From SYIM01 sp041182885 (GTDB taxonomy: Bacteria; Pseudomonadota; Gammaproteobacteria; Burkholderiales; Burkholderiaceae_E), in NCBI GenBank assembly GCA_049423065.1, contig JBMSQB010000006.1, forward strand, positions 17,368 through 81,367: a stretch of 64,000 nt of DNA, written 5' to 3'. Positions 51,908 to 61,306 of this stretch are shown here, piece after piece; within the stretch, counting starts at the first letter, position 1; each line of letters opens with the position of its first letter. The position numbers and the translations under genes were made by a program. The notes below the pieces were generated by a model. That model saw only the letters and a program-made list of their open reading frames with translations, was not told the origin of the DNA and did no database searches.

Positions 51908-52651
51908 ATGGCAATGTCTCCCGCGCGGCACGCAACCGGCAAGGTGGCACTGGTCACAGGCGCTGCGGGCGGCATTGGTGCGGCAATCGTCACCCGGCTT
52001 CACGCGGCCGGCGCGAGCATCGCTGCGCTGGACGTTCCTGGCCGCCTCGCGCCTCGTTCCAGCCGGCGGATCTTTCGCCTGGCAGGCGATGCGACGGTTG
52101 AAGCCGATGTCTCCGAGGCGGTCTCGCGAACGGTCGAGCGCTTTGGCCGTCTCGACTGGCTCGTGCACACCGTGGGCCGCGTGGGGTCAGGTGGAATCGA
52201 AGCCTGTTCACTTGCCGAGTGGCGGAGCCAACTGGCGGTCAATCTCGACTCCGCGTTTCTTTTCTGTCGTGAGGTGGCGCCCCATCTGGCGGCCTCGCGC
52301 GGTGCGGTGGTGCTGTTCTCATCCACCAACGGTCGCACCGGCGGCAGCGCGGTATCGGGGGCCGCCTATGCGGTGGCGAAGGCCGGCATCATCAATCTCG
52401 CCCGGTTCCTGGCGCGTGACTGGGCGAGTGCGGGCGTCCGGGTCAATTGCATTGCGCCCGGCCCGGTGGATACCGTGATGCTCGACCGACTGGGTGAGGC
52501 GGGGCGCGCCCGGCTTCTGAAGACCATTCCGCTCGGGCGATTCAGCAGTGCCGATCAGGTGGCGGCCCAGGTGGCGTTCCTGCTGTCGGATGACTGTGCG
52601 GCTGTGAGCGGCGAGGTGTTCAACACCAGTGGCGCACTGGTGCTCGACTGA
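51908..52651 (+). CDS. Short-chain dehydrogenase/reductase (SDR)
   Basis: This 247-residue classical SDR has the cofactor motif TGAAGGIG at 17-24 and the catalytic S139, Y154 and K158 (YAVAK). GRVGSGGIEACSL carries the NAG-equivalent region in altered form. It is nearly fused to the HDO gene by a three-base gap, in the same operon as the orphan Bug receptor. Substrate unknown; NAD or NADP dependence not determined. Confidence 0.92.
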   Translation: MAMSPARHATGKVALVTGAAGGIGAAIVTRLHAAGASIAALDVPGRLAPRSSRRIFRLAGDATVEADVSEAVSRTVERFGRLDWLVHTVGRVGSGGIEACSLAEWRSQLAVNLDSAFLFCREVAPHLAASRGAVVLFSSTNGRTGGSAVSGAAYAVAKAGIINLARFLARDWASAGVRVNCIAPGPVDTVMLDRLGEAGRARLLKTIPLGRFSSADQVAAQVAFLLSDDCAAVSGEVFNTSGALVLD

Positions 52652-52658
52652 CCGATTC

Positions 52659-54644
52659 TCATTCGGGCACTCCCGCTTTTCTGAGCCCCTCGGCGTGATG
52701 GCGCACGTGTTCTGGGTCTCGGTAGCTGCGCGCCATGCGCTGTGACTGCTCGCTTACCGTGAGCCCAGGGCTCAAGGCCATCATTTCAGCAACCTCGCGA
52801 CGCGCCTCCTCGAGCTTGCCCAGTTGCGCGAGGGAGGCGATATACCAGCGTCTGCAGAGAATGTTGGAGGGGGCGCGGCGCACGCACTGGCCGGCGTAAT
52901 CGGCCGCTTCAGCGTATTTGCCTTGCAGATAAAGGGAACTTGCCAGTGGCGAGGCGAGATTGCCCGGTGTGGTCGCCGGGTCGAGTTGCAGCACCCGTTT
53001 CATCATCGCTACCGAGCGTTCGAATTCACCGGCACGGGCAAACACGGTGGCGGCAAGTCTGAGGAGGTCGGTGTCGGCGGAGGTGTTCGACACAACGGAC
53101 TCGATCTGCGCCACGGCGGTTCCGTGCTGGCCAACCAGCGTGAGGCTCTCTGCATAGGTGGCGCGGGCCATGGGATCGGACGGTGCGATCGACACCGCCT
53201 TGCCCGCGAGATCAAGCATGGCCTGCGTGGTGGCGGGCGAGTTGAATTCAGCGGTCCAGCGGTTGATGAAGAACTGGTTCATCACACCGTAGAGCAGGGT
53301 GTAGGCCGGGACGAAGCGGGGGTCTAGCGCAATGGCCCGCTCCAGCATCCGTCGGGCTTCGATGATTTCATCCCGATTGCTGGTGCCGCGAAGCTGGCGC
53401 GCCCGCAGGGTGAGGTCAAGGGCATCCAGCGTTTCGGGGTTGGCAGCGAGCGCGCGCTGACCCTCCCGACGGCGAAGCTGCGTGGCAACGGTGCCAACGA
53501 TGCGGTCGGCGAGTTCATCCTGGACCACGAACACATCGGCCATCCGGCGATCAAAGCGCTCGGCCCACACCGTGTTGCCGCTTGTGGTGTCGACCAATTG
53601 TGCGTTGAGCCGCAGGCGGTCTCCCTGCTTTTGAATGCTGCCCTCGAGCAGGTAGCGGACGCCCAGCTCCTGGCCAACCGTCTGCGCATTCACGGCCTTG
53701 CCCTTGTAGGTGAATGCCGTGTTGCGCGCAATCACGGTGAAGCCCGCGATCCGCGCAAGCGAGTTGATCACGTCTTCGGTGACGCCGTCGCTGAAATAAG
53801 ATTGTTCGGGATCGCCGGATTGATTGGTGAACGGGAGCACGAGCAGCATGTTCCGTTCACTGCCCGGTGCGCGGGGCAATCGAGGCGACAGGATTTGCCC
53901 TGCCGCGGCTGCGGCTTGTTGCGCGGGGGTGAGCTCGGTGTCTGGCGCTGCCACCAATTCCGGGGGGACGGCCCAGGGGCGCCAGAACGCCAGCACGCCC
54001 GCCATCGCCACCAGCGCCAGACCGATCAGCGCGGGGCTTACCCGCAAGCCGCGGCGTTGCGAAGGGGGGCCTCGCTCCGTTCGGCGCGGCGCAGCGGGCC
54101 TCGATGCGGGGTCACTGGAAGTGTGTACCCGGTAGGCATGGATGGGGTAGGGAATGTTCTTGACGCTGATCTCGCCAAGATCCTCGATGGGATGTTGCAG
54201 TCGGTCGCGAACGTGGTCATAGACCGTGCCGGAGATGGTGATGCCGCCGGGGGTGGCCGCAGCCTCGAGGCGGGCCGCCACATTGACGCCGCCTCCCTGC
54301 AGATCATCGCCTTCCACCACCACGTCGCCCACATTGATGCCGATACGGAAGACGATCCGTTCGTCGGGCGGCTCGTGAGCGGCGCGCTCAGCGATGCGTC
54401 GCTGAATGACGACCGCACACTCTACGGCATCGATTGCGCTGTCGAACGAGGCAAGAAAACCGTCGCCGGTGGTCTTGAAAATTCGGCCGGTCCGTTCCGC
54501 GATGGCGGGGTGGATGAGGTCGCCGAGGCATGCCCTGAGCCGCGCCAGCGTGCCTGACTCGTTGGCCGCGACCAGGCGGGAATAACCGACCACATCGGCA
54601 ACCATGATTGCCGCAAGCTTTCGGGTATCGCGCGCTTCCTCCAT
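52659..54644 (-). CDS. Class III adenylate/guanylate cyclase with TPR and FlgO/TolB-like region
   Basis: This multidomain signalling protein has about 661 residues from ATG 54644; GTG 54662 would add six. The N-terminal cyclase domain (about 12-165) has the metal Asp in VADVVGYSR and TTGDGFLASF. A transmembrane segment follows at about 200-220. Then comes a periplasmic-type region with VLPFTNQSGDPEQSYFSDG, as in FlgO/TolB-like cyclase fusions, then tetratricopeptide-like repeats. Such proteins are common orphan cyclases in alpha- and betaproteobacteria. Activity and input signal are not known. It is divergent from the Rieske oxygenase genes. Confidence 0.88.
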   Translation of the reverse strand: MEEARDTRKLAAIMVADVVGYSRLVAANESGTLARLRACLGDLIHPAIAERTGRIFKTTGDGFLASFDSAIDAVECAVVIQRRIAERAAHEPPDERIVFRIGINVGDVVVEGDDLQGGGVNVAARLEAAATPGGITISGTVYDHVRDRLQHPIEDLGEISVKNIPYPIHAYRVHTSSDPASRPAAPRRTERGPPSQRRGLRVSPALIGLALVAMAGVLAFWRPWAVPPELVAAPDTELTPAQQAAAAAGQILSPRLPRAPGSERNMLLVLPFTNQSGDPEQSYFSDGVTEDVINSLARIAGFTVIARNTAFTYKGKAVNAQTVGQELGVRYLLEGSIQKQGDRLRLNAQLVDTTSGNTVWAERFDRRMADVFVVQDELADRIVGTVATQLRRREGQRALAANPETLDALDLTLRARQLRGTSNRDEIIEARRMLERAIALDPRFVPAYTLLYGVMNQFFINRWTAEFNSPATTQAMLDLAGKAVSIAPSDPMARATYAESLTLVGQHGTAVAQIESVVSNTSADTDLLRLAATVFARAGEFERSVAMMKRVLQLDPATTPGNLASPLASSLYLQGKYAEAADYAGQCVRRAPSNILCRRWYIASLAQLGKLEEARREVAEMMALSPGLTVSEQSQRMARSYRDPEHVRHHAEGLRKAGVPE

Positions 54645-54838
54645 CGCCACTCGCCTGTCCACGGGAAAATCATTCTAGGCCAGCCCGCAAGGACAGGGCA
54701 AACCGCGGATCCGGACCATCGGCCGCTTGTCATCGCGGCGCAGGATCGTCATCATCCGTGGCTGCCCGTTTCATGCAACCGGACGGCCTCGTATGCTCGA
54801 AACCGAACGGCGATCGCTTTTGCCCTGTCTGATGCCTC

Positions 54839-56164
54839 ATGCCGTCCAACAGTCCTGATTTCACAGCCCTTGCCACGGCGCAGCGGGTGCATCGCTCGGT
54901 GTATACCGACCCGGCGGTGTTTGCTGCCGAAGAGCAGCGGATCTTTCGCCGTGCGTGGCTGTATGTGGGGCACGAAAGTCAGGTGAACGCCGCGGGTGAC
55001 TGGCTGCTCACCCGGCTGGGGCCGGATGAAATGATCCTGATCCGGGGCGACGATGGCGCGCTCTCGCTCCTTCACAACCGCTGCCCGCATCGGGGTTCCC
55101 GACTGGTGAGTGGCGAACGCGGTCACAGCAGGCATCTTGTCTGTCCGTATCACGCCTGGAGTTTTGATGCAGGGGGCACGCTGACCGGGCTGCCGCTGCC
55201 CGAGGGCTATCCGGCGGCGTACCTGCACGATGCAGGCGCGCGAAATGTTGCGCGCGCGCCGCGAGTTCAGTCCTACCGCGGCTTTGTGTTTGCGAGCCAT
55301 GCGGCCGAGGGGCCGTCGCTTGTCGAATATCTTCAGGGCATTGCGTTTGCCATCGACAATCTGGTGGACAGGGCGCCAGCCGGGCGCGTGACCCAGGTGG
55401 GCGGGGCGCTCCGGATGGTTTACCGCGGTAACTGGAAGCTCTTCATGGAGAACGCGGTCGATCTGGTTCATCCCGGGTTCGTCCACGCCAGTGCGGTGGC
55501 CGCGGCGCGATCCGATCGGGAGGCAGCCGCGCTTCCCGGGGTGACGGGGCAGGTGGTCCAGATGCAGCTCGCCAACGGTCTGCGGCCGGCGGAGTGGGAC
55601 GAGCTTTCGATTCATGGCTTTGCCGGTGGCCATGTAAGCATGGACAGTTTCTATCGCCAGGGGGTGATCGCCGCGCAGCGAGATGATCCCGTGTTCAGGC
55701 GCTACTTCGATGCCCTGGCGGGTGCGCATGGTGAGGCGCGAGCGCGGGAGATCCTGGCGGTCGACCGATTCAACAATCTGGTCTGGCCGAATGTGTCGAT
55801 CAATTCCCGTTTCCAGGCAATGCGGGTGGTGCAGCCGCTTGCCCCCGATCTCACGCAGGTGACCAGCTGGTGCTTCGCGCTCGATGGTGCGCCCGAGGAA
55901 ATGACGCGCCTCACGCTGCGCTTTCTGACTGCGGCGGCCTCGCCCGCATCGCTGGTAGCCGCTGATGACCTCGAGGTGTTCGAGCGCTGCCAGCGGGGGT
56001 TCGGGGGCCAGGGCCCTGAATGGCTGGACATCTCGCGAGGCGCGCTGCGCGATCGCGAATCGGGTTCACATTGGCTTGCTCCCGGCACGAGCGAAATACC
56101 GATCCGGCTGCAGTTTGGTGCCTGGCGCCGCTGGATGTCGGTCGAAAATTCGGCGGCGTCATGA
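54839..56164 (+). CDS. Rieske non-haem iron oxygenase alpha subunit
   Basis: This 441-residue ring-hydroxylating oxygenase has the Rieske [2Fe-2S] motif C82-P-H84 and C102-P-Y-H105. The catalytic iron site lies in NAVDLVHPGFVHAS in the second half, with a later aspartate. It pairs with the beta subunit encoded immediately downstream with a four-base overlap. No ferredoxin or reductase gene is adjacent, so electrons must come from elsewhere. It probably hydroxylates an aromatic acid. Confidence 0.93.
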   Translation: MPSNSPDFTALATAQRVHRSVYTDPAVFAAEEQRIFRRAWLYVGHESQVNAAGDWLLTRLGPDEMILIRGDDGALSLLHNRCPHRGSRLVSGERGHSRHLVCPYHAWSFDAGGTLTGLPLPEGYPAAYLHDAGARNVARAPRVQSYRGFVFASHAAEGPSLVEYLQGIAFAIDNLVDRAPAGRVTQVGGALRMVYRGNWKLFMENAVDLVHPGFVHASAVAAARSDREAAALPGVTGQVVQMQLANGLRPAEWDELSIHGFAGGHVSMDSFYRQGVIAAQRDDPVFRRYFDALAGAHGEARAREILAVDRFNNLVWPNVSINSRFQAMRVVQPLAPDLTQVTSWCFALDGAPEEMTRLTLRFLTAAASPASLVAADDLEVFERCQRGFGGQGPEWLDISRGALRDRESGSHWLAPGTSEIPIRLQFGAWRRWMSVENSAAS

Positions 56165-56643
56165 GCCAAGGCCGTGAAACGCTGAATCAGGCGATCCGGC
56201 TGGTCGAGCGCGAGGCGCGCCTGCTCGATGAGCGTCGCTTTGACGAATGGCTTTCGTTATTCGCCGACGATGCCTGGTACTGGATGCCGGCGTCCTGGGA
56301 GCAGCGTTCGCCCGATGATGCGCTGTCGCTTCTCTACGAGGACCGGCGGCTGCTTTCACTTCGCGTCCGACGGCTCTCCAGCCCGGTGATCCATGTTGAG
56401 CAGCCGCCGTCACGGACCCATCACCACCTGAGCGCGCTTGCCGCTGAATCCACGGCTGACGGTGGAATCGAGGTGTCGTCGCTGCAACTGATTGTGATGG
56501 TCCGTGAAGCCGACCAGCGCCTGTTCAGCGCGCGCTGCGTGCATCGCGTGCGCGTGAATCAGGAGGTGATTGAAATTGTCTCGAAGACCGTGCGACTGCT
56601 CGATTGCGACGCCGGGCATCGAGGGTTTGCTGTACCCCTGTAG
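56161..56643 (+). CDS. Ring-hydroxylating oxygenase beta subunit
   Basis: This 160-residue NTF2-like beta subunit supports the hexameric oxygenase. AIRLVEREARLLDERRFDEW and LFADDAWYWMPASW are typical. ATG 56161 overlaps the alpha stop as ATGA; the longer frame from 56020 is not real. It is 44 bases upstream of a TRAP receptor gene, suggesting import and oxidation of one substrate. Confidence 0.92.
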   Translation: MSQGRETLNQAIRLVEREARLLDERRFDEWLSLFADDAWYWMPASWEQRSPDDALSLLYEDRRLLSLRVRRLSSPVIHVEQPPSRTHHHLSALAAESTADGGIEVSSLQLIVMVREADQRLFSARCVHRVRVNQEVIEIVSKTVRLLDCDAGHRGFAVPL

Positions 56644-56687
56644 GCAATCAAGGGCTGTTTGAACATCATCACTCAAGGGAGACTCGA

Positions 56688-57638
56688 ATGAAGCGTTTGT
56701 TGACCGCAGTGGCGGTATCGGTGGGCTTGGCGGGCGCGGTGGCTGCCCAGGAAGTCACCCTTCGCGCAGGGGTGTTTGTGCCGGTGAACACCGCGTTCGG
56801 CGAGATGTGCGGCCGGTTTGTGAATCAACTCAACGCCGAAGCCAAGGGCACCGTCCAGATCCGGCTGGTGGGCGGTCCGGAAGCCATTCCCTCTTTCGAG
56901 CAGGCCAATGCGGTGCGCAGCGGCGTGCTTGATGTGGTGTGCCTGCCGCCGGCTTTCTATGTGAGCGTCATGCCCGAGGCAGATTCGCAGATTCTGGCCA
57001 CCACTTCCACCATCGAGCAGAAGAAATCGGGCGCCTATGCCACCTTGCAGGCGGCTCATCGCCAGCGTATGGGCACGCATCTGCTTGCCTCCTACGGCGA
57101 CGGTATCCGCTTTCATATCTTTACGAGCAAGCCCGTCGCCAAGGTTGAGGATCTCAAGGCGATGAAACTGCGCACCACCCCGAATTACACCCCGTTCTTT
57201 CAGGCTTTGGGCGTGAGTCTGGTGAACACGGCGCCCGGTGAAGTTCAACAGGCGCTCGAACGCGGGGTGGTTGACGGTTACGGCTGGCCGCTGATCGGTA
57301 TTTTCGATCTGGGCTGGGGGGCGTTCACACGCTATCGCGTTGATCCGGGTTTCTACACGGTGATTGTCAACGTGCTGGTCAATGACAAGAAATGGCAGTC
57401 GCTCACGCCGGCGCAGCGCGCAGCACTGGAAAAGACCGCAGCCTGGTTTGATCAGGAAAACGTCAAGTGGGTGGCCGACAAGGTGGCAGCGGAGAGCAAG
57501 CGCCAGGCCGATGCCGGGATCCGTGCGGTGGATCTGGGCGCCGAGTTCCGGAAGGGCGCTTACGAGGCCTACTGGGGCGAGATGATCAAGCGCGCGCCGG
57601 ACCAGACGCGCGCCCTGCGGCAGGTGCTCGACCGTTGA
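56688..57638 (+). CDS. Orphan TRAP substrate-binding protein (DctP family)
   Basis: This 316-residue periplasmic receptor has a signal peptide MKRLLTAVAVSVGLAGAVAA and starts EVTLRAGVFVPVNTAFGE. DLKAMKLRTTPNYTPFF carries the ligand-carboxylate arginine. GGGAGAC precedes the ATG. It sits between the Rieske oxygenase genes and the molybdenum hydroxylase large subunit. No DctQ/DctM genes follow, so it must use membrane subunits from another locus or serve a different function. Confidence 0.9.
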   Translation: MKRLLTAVAVSVGLAGAVAAQEVTLRAGVFVPVNTAFGEMCGRFVNQLNAEAKGTVQIRLVGGPEAIPSFEQANAVRSGVLDVVCLPPAFYVSVMPEADSQILATTSTIEQKKSGAYATLQAAHRQRMGTHLLASYGDGIRFHIFTSKPVAKVEDLKAMKLRTTPNYTPFFQALGVSLVNTAPGEVQQALERGVVDGYGWPLIGIFDLGWGAFTRYRVDPGFYTVIVNVLVNDKKWQSLTPAQRAALEKTAAWFDQENVKWVADKVAAESKRQADAGIRAVDLGAEFRKGAYEAYWGEMIKRAPDQTRALRQVLDR

Positions 57639-57652
57639 GCAGCGACGGCATC

Positions 57653-60052
57653 ATGGTCCCGCACATGCAACCCGGGCAGGCGTCTGCATCCGGTCCGCAG
57701 CAGCGGCGCCCGCTCATTGGCCAGCCGCTACCGAGGCCGAAAGCGCGACAGCTGGTGGCGGGACGAGGCCGTTATCTCGATGATCTGAGGATCGCGGGCG
57801 CACTGGCGGCCGCGTTTCTTCGCAGCCCTCATCCGCATGCCCGGCTGCTGGCGCTGGATGTGGTGGCGGCGCGCAATGCGCCGGGCGTGGTGGCTGTGCT
57901 GACGGCCGATGATCTGTCGCCGGTACTCAAGCCCTGGATCGCGCGGATGCCCACGCTTGCCGCGCATCGCTCGGTTGCGCAGTCTGCACTGGTGAAGGAG
58001 CGTGCGCTCTGGCAGGGCCAGCCGGTTGCGCTGGTGATTGCCGAGACGGGGGCGCAGGCCGAGGATGCGGTTGCGCTGATCGAGGCTCAGTGGGATCCGC
58101 TCCCTGCACTCGCGAGTGCGGCCGAGGCCCTCGCAGGTGATGCGCCGGTCCTCCACGCCGAACTCGGCGACAACCTTCTGTTTCAGCATCGGATCGATGC
58201 GGTTCGCGATCACGCCCCGCCTGCTGTCGACCTGGAGCGGCGGCTTCGGTTTCCGCGCCACACCGGGGTGTCGCTCGAGCCGCGAGGCCTGATTGCCGAT
58301 TTCGATCCCGCGCAACAGCAGCTCACCGTTTATGCGTCCACGCAGGTTCCGCATCAGATGCGGGCGGTGCTCGCCGCGCAGCTGTCGCTCGCCGAGCATC
58401 AGGTGCGCGTGGTGGTGCCCGATGTTGGCGGCGGTTTTGGTGTGAAGCTTCATTGCTATGAAGATGAAATGGCGGTGGCCGCTGCCGCGCGGCTTCTTGC
58501 GCGTCCGGTGAAATACGTGGTCGACCGACTGGAGGCGTTTGCCTCCGATATTCACGCGCGCGCGCACACGGTATCGGCACGCATCCAGGTGGCGGCCGAT
58601 GGCACGCTGCTCGGGTTCGAGGTCGACGATCAGGTCGAAGCCGGGGCGGTGTCGGTGTATCCCCGCAGTAGCGCCCTGGAGGCCCTGCATGCCGTCTCCG
58701 GCATTGCAGCGCCCTATCGCGCCCTGTCGCTCCGTGCGCGGGTTCGCGTTGCGTTTCAGAACAAGCCCGCGATGGGTTCCTACCGCGGGGTTGGGCAGCC
58801 GATCGCCTGCGCTGTGACCGAGATGCTGATCGATTCCGCCGCACGCGCGCTCGGCATCGATCCGGTGGACATCCGCCGCAAAAATTATCGTTCGCTTGAG
58901 CGCGACGGGCCGCGTACCCCGGGTGGTCTCGAGCCGGGCGGTGAGCTGAGTTTTCATGCCTGCACGGACCAGTTGCTCGAGCTGATGAATTACCGGTCGC
59001 TGCGCGAGGCGCAGCAACAGGCCCGTTCACAGGGGCGTGCCCTGGGTATCGGGTTTGCAAGCTTCATCGAGCAATCGGCCCCCAACTCCATGGTCTACGG
59101 TGGTGCGGGCGTGGCAATTGCTGCCGGTGACGGCTGTTCCCTGCGGCTGGAGGCCAACGGTGGCCTCACCTGCATCACCAGCGCCCAGTTTCAGGGCCAG
59201 GGGCTGGAGACCGGCCTCAGTCAGCTGATTGCCGATGCGTTCGGGATCGACCTCGAGTCGGTCAGAATCGTGCATGGCGACACAGCGGTGACCCCCATGG
59301 GCGGTGGAACCTGGGCCTCGCGCGGCTTGTCGGTGAGCGGCGAGGCGACGCTGGTCGCGGTGCGCGAGCTGAAGCAGCGTCTGGTGAAAGCGGGAGCCGA
59401 GCTGCTGGAGGCACAGGCGGCTGATCTTGAGTTCGCCGATGGCAGCCTTCGTGTGGTGGGCACAGACCGCAGTGTGGCGCTTGCTGAGCTCGGCTTCGTT
59501 CTGCACTACCAGCCGCATCGCCTGGGTGCGCTTGGTCCGGTCGACCCGATGGTGACCGCGCATGTTCAGCCGTCACGCCCCTATCAAATCGCCAACGGCG
59601 TACAGGCCAGTCTGGTGGAGGTCGATACCGATACCGGTCTGATCCATCTTCTGGGGCATTGGGTGGTCGACGATTGCGGACGCGTGGTCAATCCGCTCCT
59701 GGTCGACGAGCAGTTGCGAGGCGGTGTGGTGCAGGGAATTGGCGCGGCGCTGTTCGAGGAGTGCCGCTATGACGATCAGGCGCAGCTGCTGTCCGGCACG
59801 CTTGCCGACTACCTGGTTCCCATGGCGGCGGAAATGCCCGATATCGTGGTTGGGCACGTTGAAACACCGGTGCCCGGGACGCTGCTGGGCGGCAAGGGCG
59901 TGGGAGAAGCCAGCATCGTGGGGGCTGCCGCCGCGGTGGCCAATGCGGTGAACGACGCGCTCGCACCTCGCGGCGTTGAGCTCTTCGAGCTTCCCCTTAC
60001 GCCTGAGCGGGTGCTGCAGGCGTTGGCGGCCGCTGCCGCCGTCTCTTCCTGA
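57653..60052 (+). CDS. Molybdenum hydroxylase large subunit (xanthine dehydrogenase/CoxL family)
   Basis: This 799-residue molybdopterin-binding subunit hydroxylates an aldehyde, N-heterocycle or similar carbon. GGGFGVK at 259-265 is the cofactor motif. SYRGVGQPIACAVTEML is the family region that in carbon monoxide dehydrogenase reads differently, so CO oxidation is unlikely. The catalytic glutamate is E752 in GKGVGEAS. ATG 57653 is 15 bases after the TRAP receptor; the frame extends upstream in another gene. The FAD and iron-sulfur subunits are encoded 1.7 kb downstream, after two unrelated genes. Confidence 0.94.
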   Translation: MVPHMQPGQASASGPQQRRPLIGQPLPRPKARQLVAGRGRYLDDLRIAGALAAAFLRSPHPHARLLALDVVAARNAPGVVAVLTADDLSPVLKPWIARMPTLAAHRSVAQSALVKERALWQGQPVALVIAETGAQAEDAVALIEAQWDPLPALASAAEALAGDAPVLHAELGDNLLFQHRIDAVRDHAPPAVDLERRLRFPRHTGVSLEPRGLIADFDPAQQQLTVYASTQVPHQMRAVLAAQLSLAEHQVRVVVPDVGGGFGVKLHCYEDEMAVAAAARLLARPVKYVVDRLEAFASDIHARAHTVSARIQVAADGTLLGFEVDDQVEAGAVSVYPRSSALEALHAVSGIAAPYRALSLRARVRVAFQNKPAMGSYRGVGQPIACAVTEMLIDSAARALGIDPVDIRRKNYRSLERDGPRTPGGLEPGGELSFHACTDQLLELMNYRSLREAQQQARSQGRALGIGFASFIEQSAPNSMVYGGAGVAIAAGDGCSLRLEANGGLTCITSAQFQGQGLETGLSQLIADAFGIDLESVRIVHGDTAVTPMGGGTWASRGLSVSGEATLVAVRELKQRLVKAGAELLEAQAADLEFADGSLRVVGTDRSVALAELGFVLHYQPHRLGALGPVDPMVTAHVQPSRPYQIANGVQASLVEVDTDTGLIHLLGHWVVDDCGRVVNPLLVDEQLRGGVVQGIGAALFEECRYDDQAQLLSGTLADYLVPMAAEMPDIVVGHVETPVPGTLLGGKGVGEASIVGAAAAVANAVNDALAPRGVELFELPLTPERVLQALAAAAAVSS

Positions 60053-60064
60053 GCAGGGCTTCGG

Positions 60065-61306
60065 TTGAAGATTCTCGCCATCCACGAGCAGACCGTGCCG
60101 CTTGCCGCGCCGATGCGAAACGCATCCGTTGCCTACGACACCATGACAGCGTCGGCGCTCGCGGTGGTGAGTGACTGCATGATGAACGGCGAGCCGGTGG
60201 TGGGATTCGCCTTTGATTCCATCGGCCGCTATGGAAAGGGGGGGCTGCTGCGCGACCGCTTCATTCCACGGCTGCTTGCCGCCTCACCTGGGGCGCTGCT
60301 CGATTCGCGGGGCCGGATCGACCCCGACGCCGCGGTGGCGGCGCTGATGGAAAACGAGAAGGACGGCGGGCATGGGGAGCGACCTGGTGCGGTGGGACTG
60401 ATCGATGCAGCGCTCTGGGATCTGCGGGCCAAGCTCGAGGCGAAGCCGCTCTGGCGGGTGCTTGCCGAGCGGGCCGGGCGACGCGCGCCGGGGCAAACGC
60501 CGACGTTTGATGTGTATGGATCATGCGGACACTTTCGCCCTGGACGCGGCACGGCCGAACTCGACGGACTTGCCCGGGAGGTCCAGGCGGCCAGAGCGGC
60601 CGGGTTCTCGACCATCAAGATCAAGCTGGGCGGGAGGAACACTGAAGATGACCTTGCCCGCACCCGCGTGGCGCTCGCGGCGGGGGAGGGTGTGCGGGTG
60701 GCAGTTGATGTCAACGGCAAGCTGGATGCGGCGATTGAATCCGCTTGGCTGCGGGCGATGGCCAGCCTGGACGTGGCCTGGGTGGAGGAGCCCGCGTCGC
60801 CGCTCGATTACCTCCGGTTGTCAAAGATTGCCGCCAGCACACCGGTGCCGCTTGCCACCGGCGAGAACCTGTTTTCTCTCGATGATGCGCGCAATCTGCT
60901 GCGCTACGGCGGGCTGCGGCCCGATCGCGACCTGATCCAGATTGATATCTCGCTCAGCTACGGCGTGGGTGAATATCTGCGCATCGTGTCCGAGTTTGAG
61001 GCTGCAGGCTGGCCGCGCGCGGCGTTCGCGCCCCACGCCGGCCATCTTTTCGCTGCGCAGGCGGTCGCCGGGCTCGCGCTTGGGTGCCATGAATCGGCCT
61101 CAGACCTGTCGCTGCCGTTTGGCGGCCTCTGGGATGGTGCGGCCATCACCGGAGGCCGTGCCGCAGCCTGCGAGGCGCCCGGCGTCGGATTCGAGCTGAA
61201 AAATAGCCTGTATCAATGGCTCAAACCCCTGGCGGCGCGTGACCGTGGTCCGGTCAGCGTTGCCTCGATCAATGCCGGCGCTGTCGGCCAACGGAGTGTT
61301 TCATGA
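60065..61306 (+). CDS. Enolase-superfamily D-tartrate dehydratase-like protein
   Basis: This 413-residue mandelate racemase-group enzyme closely resembles D(-)-tartrate dehydratase. Shared features are PMRNASVAYDTMT near the N-terminus, GRYGKGGLLRDRF, KIK at 185-187, the metal ligands D215, E241 and E267 (TGENLF), and the catalytic histidine H324 in APHAGH. In tartrate dehydratase the same set dehydrates tartrate to oxaloacetate. The start is TTG 60065. It overlaps the VOC gene by four bases. The fit to a molybdenum hydroxylase operon is unexplained, so a different acid substrate is possible. Confidence 0.88.
   Translation: MKILAIHEQTVPLAAPMRNASVAYDTMTASALAVVSDCMMNGEPVVGFAFDSIGRYGKGGLLRDRFIPRLLAASPGALLDSRGRIDPDAAVAALMENEKDGGHGERPGAVGLIDAALWDLRAKLEAKPLWRVLAERAGRRAPGQTPTFDVYGSCGHFRPGRGTAELDGLAREVQAARAAGFSTIKIKLGGRNTEDDLARTRVALAAGEGVRVAVDVNGKLDAAIESAWLRAMASLDVAWVEEPASPLDYLRLSKIAASTPVPLATGENLFSLDDARNLLRYGGLRPDRDLIQIDISLSYGVGEYLRIVSEFEAAGWPRAAFAPHAGHLFAAQAVAGLALGCHESASDLSLPFGGLWDGAAITGGRAAACEAPGVGFELKNSLYQWLKPLAARDRGPVSVASINAGAVGQRSVS

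Noticed and set aside
57728..59017. A 429-residue open frame on the minus strand
   Set aside because: It is antisense to the molybdenum hydroxylase large subunit and has only Arg/His-rich composition.
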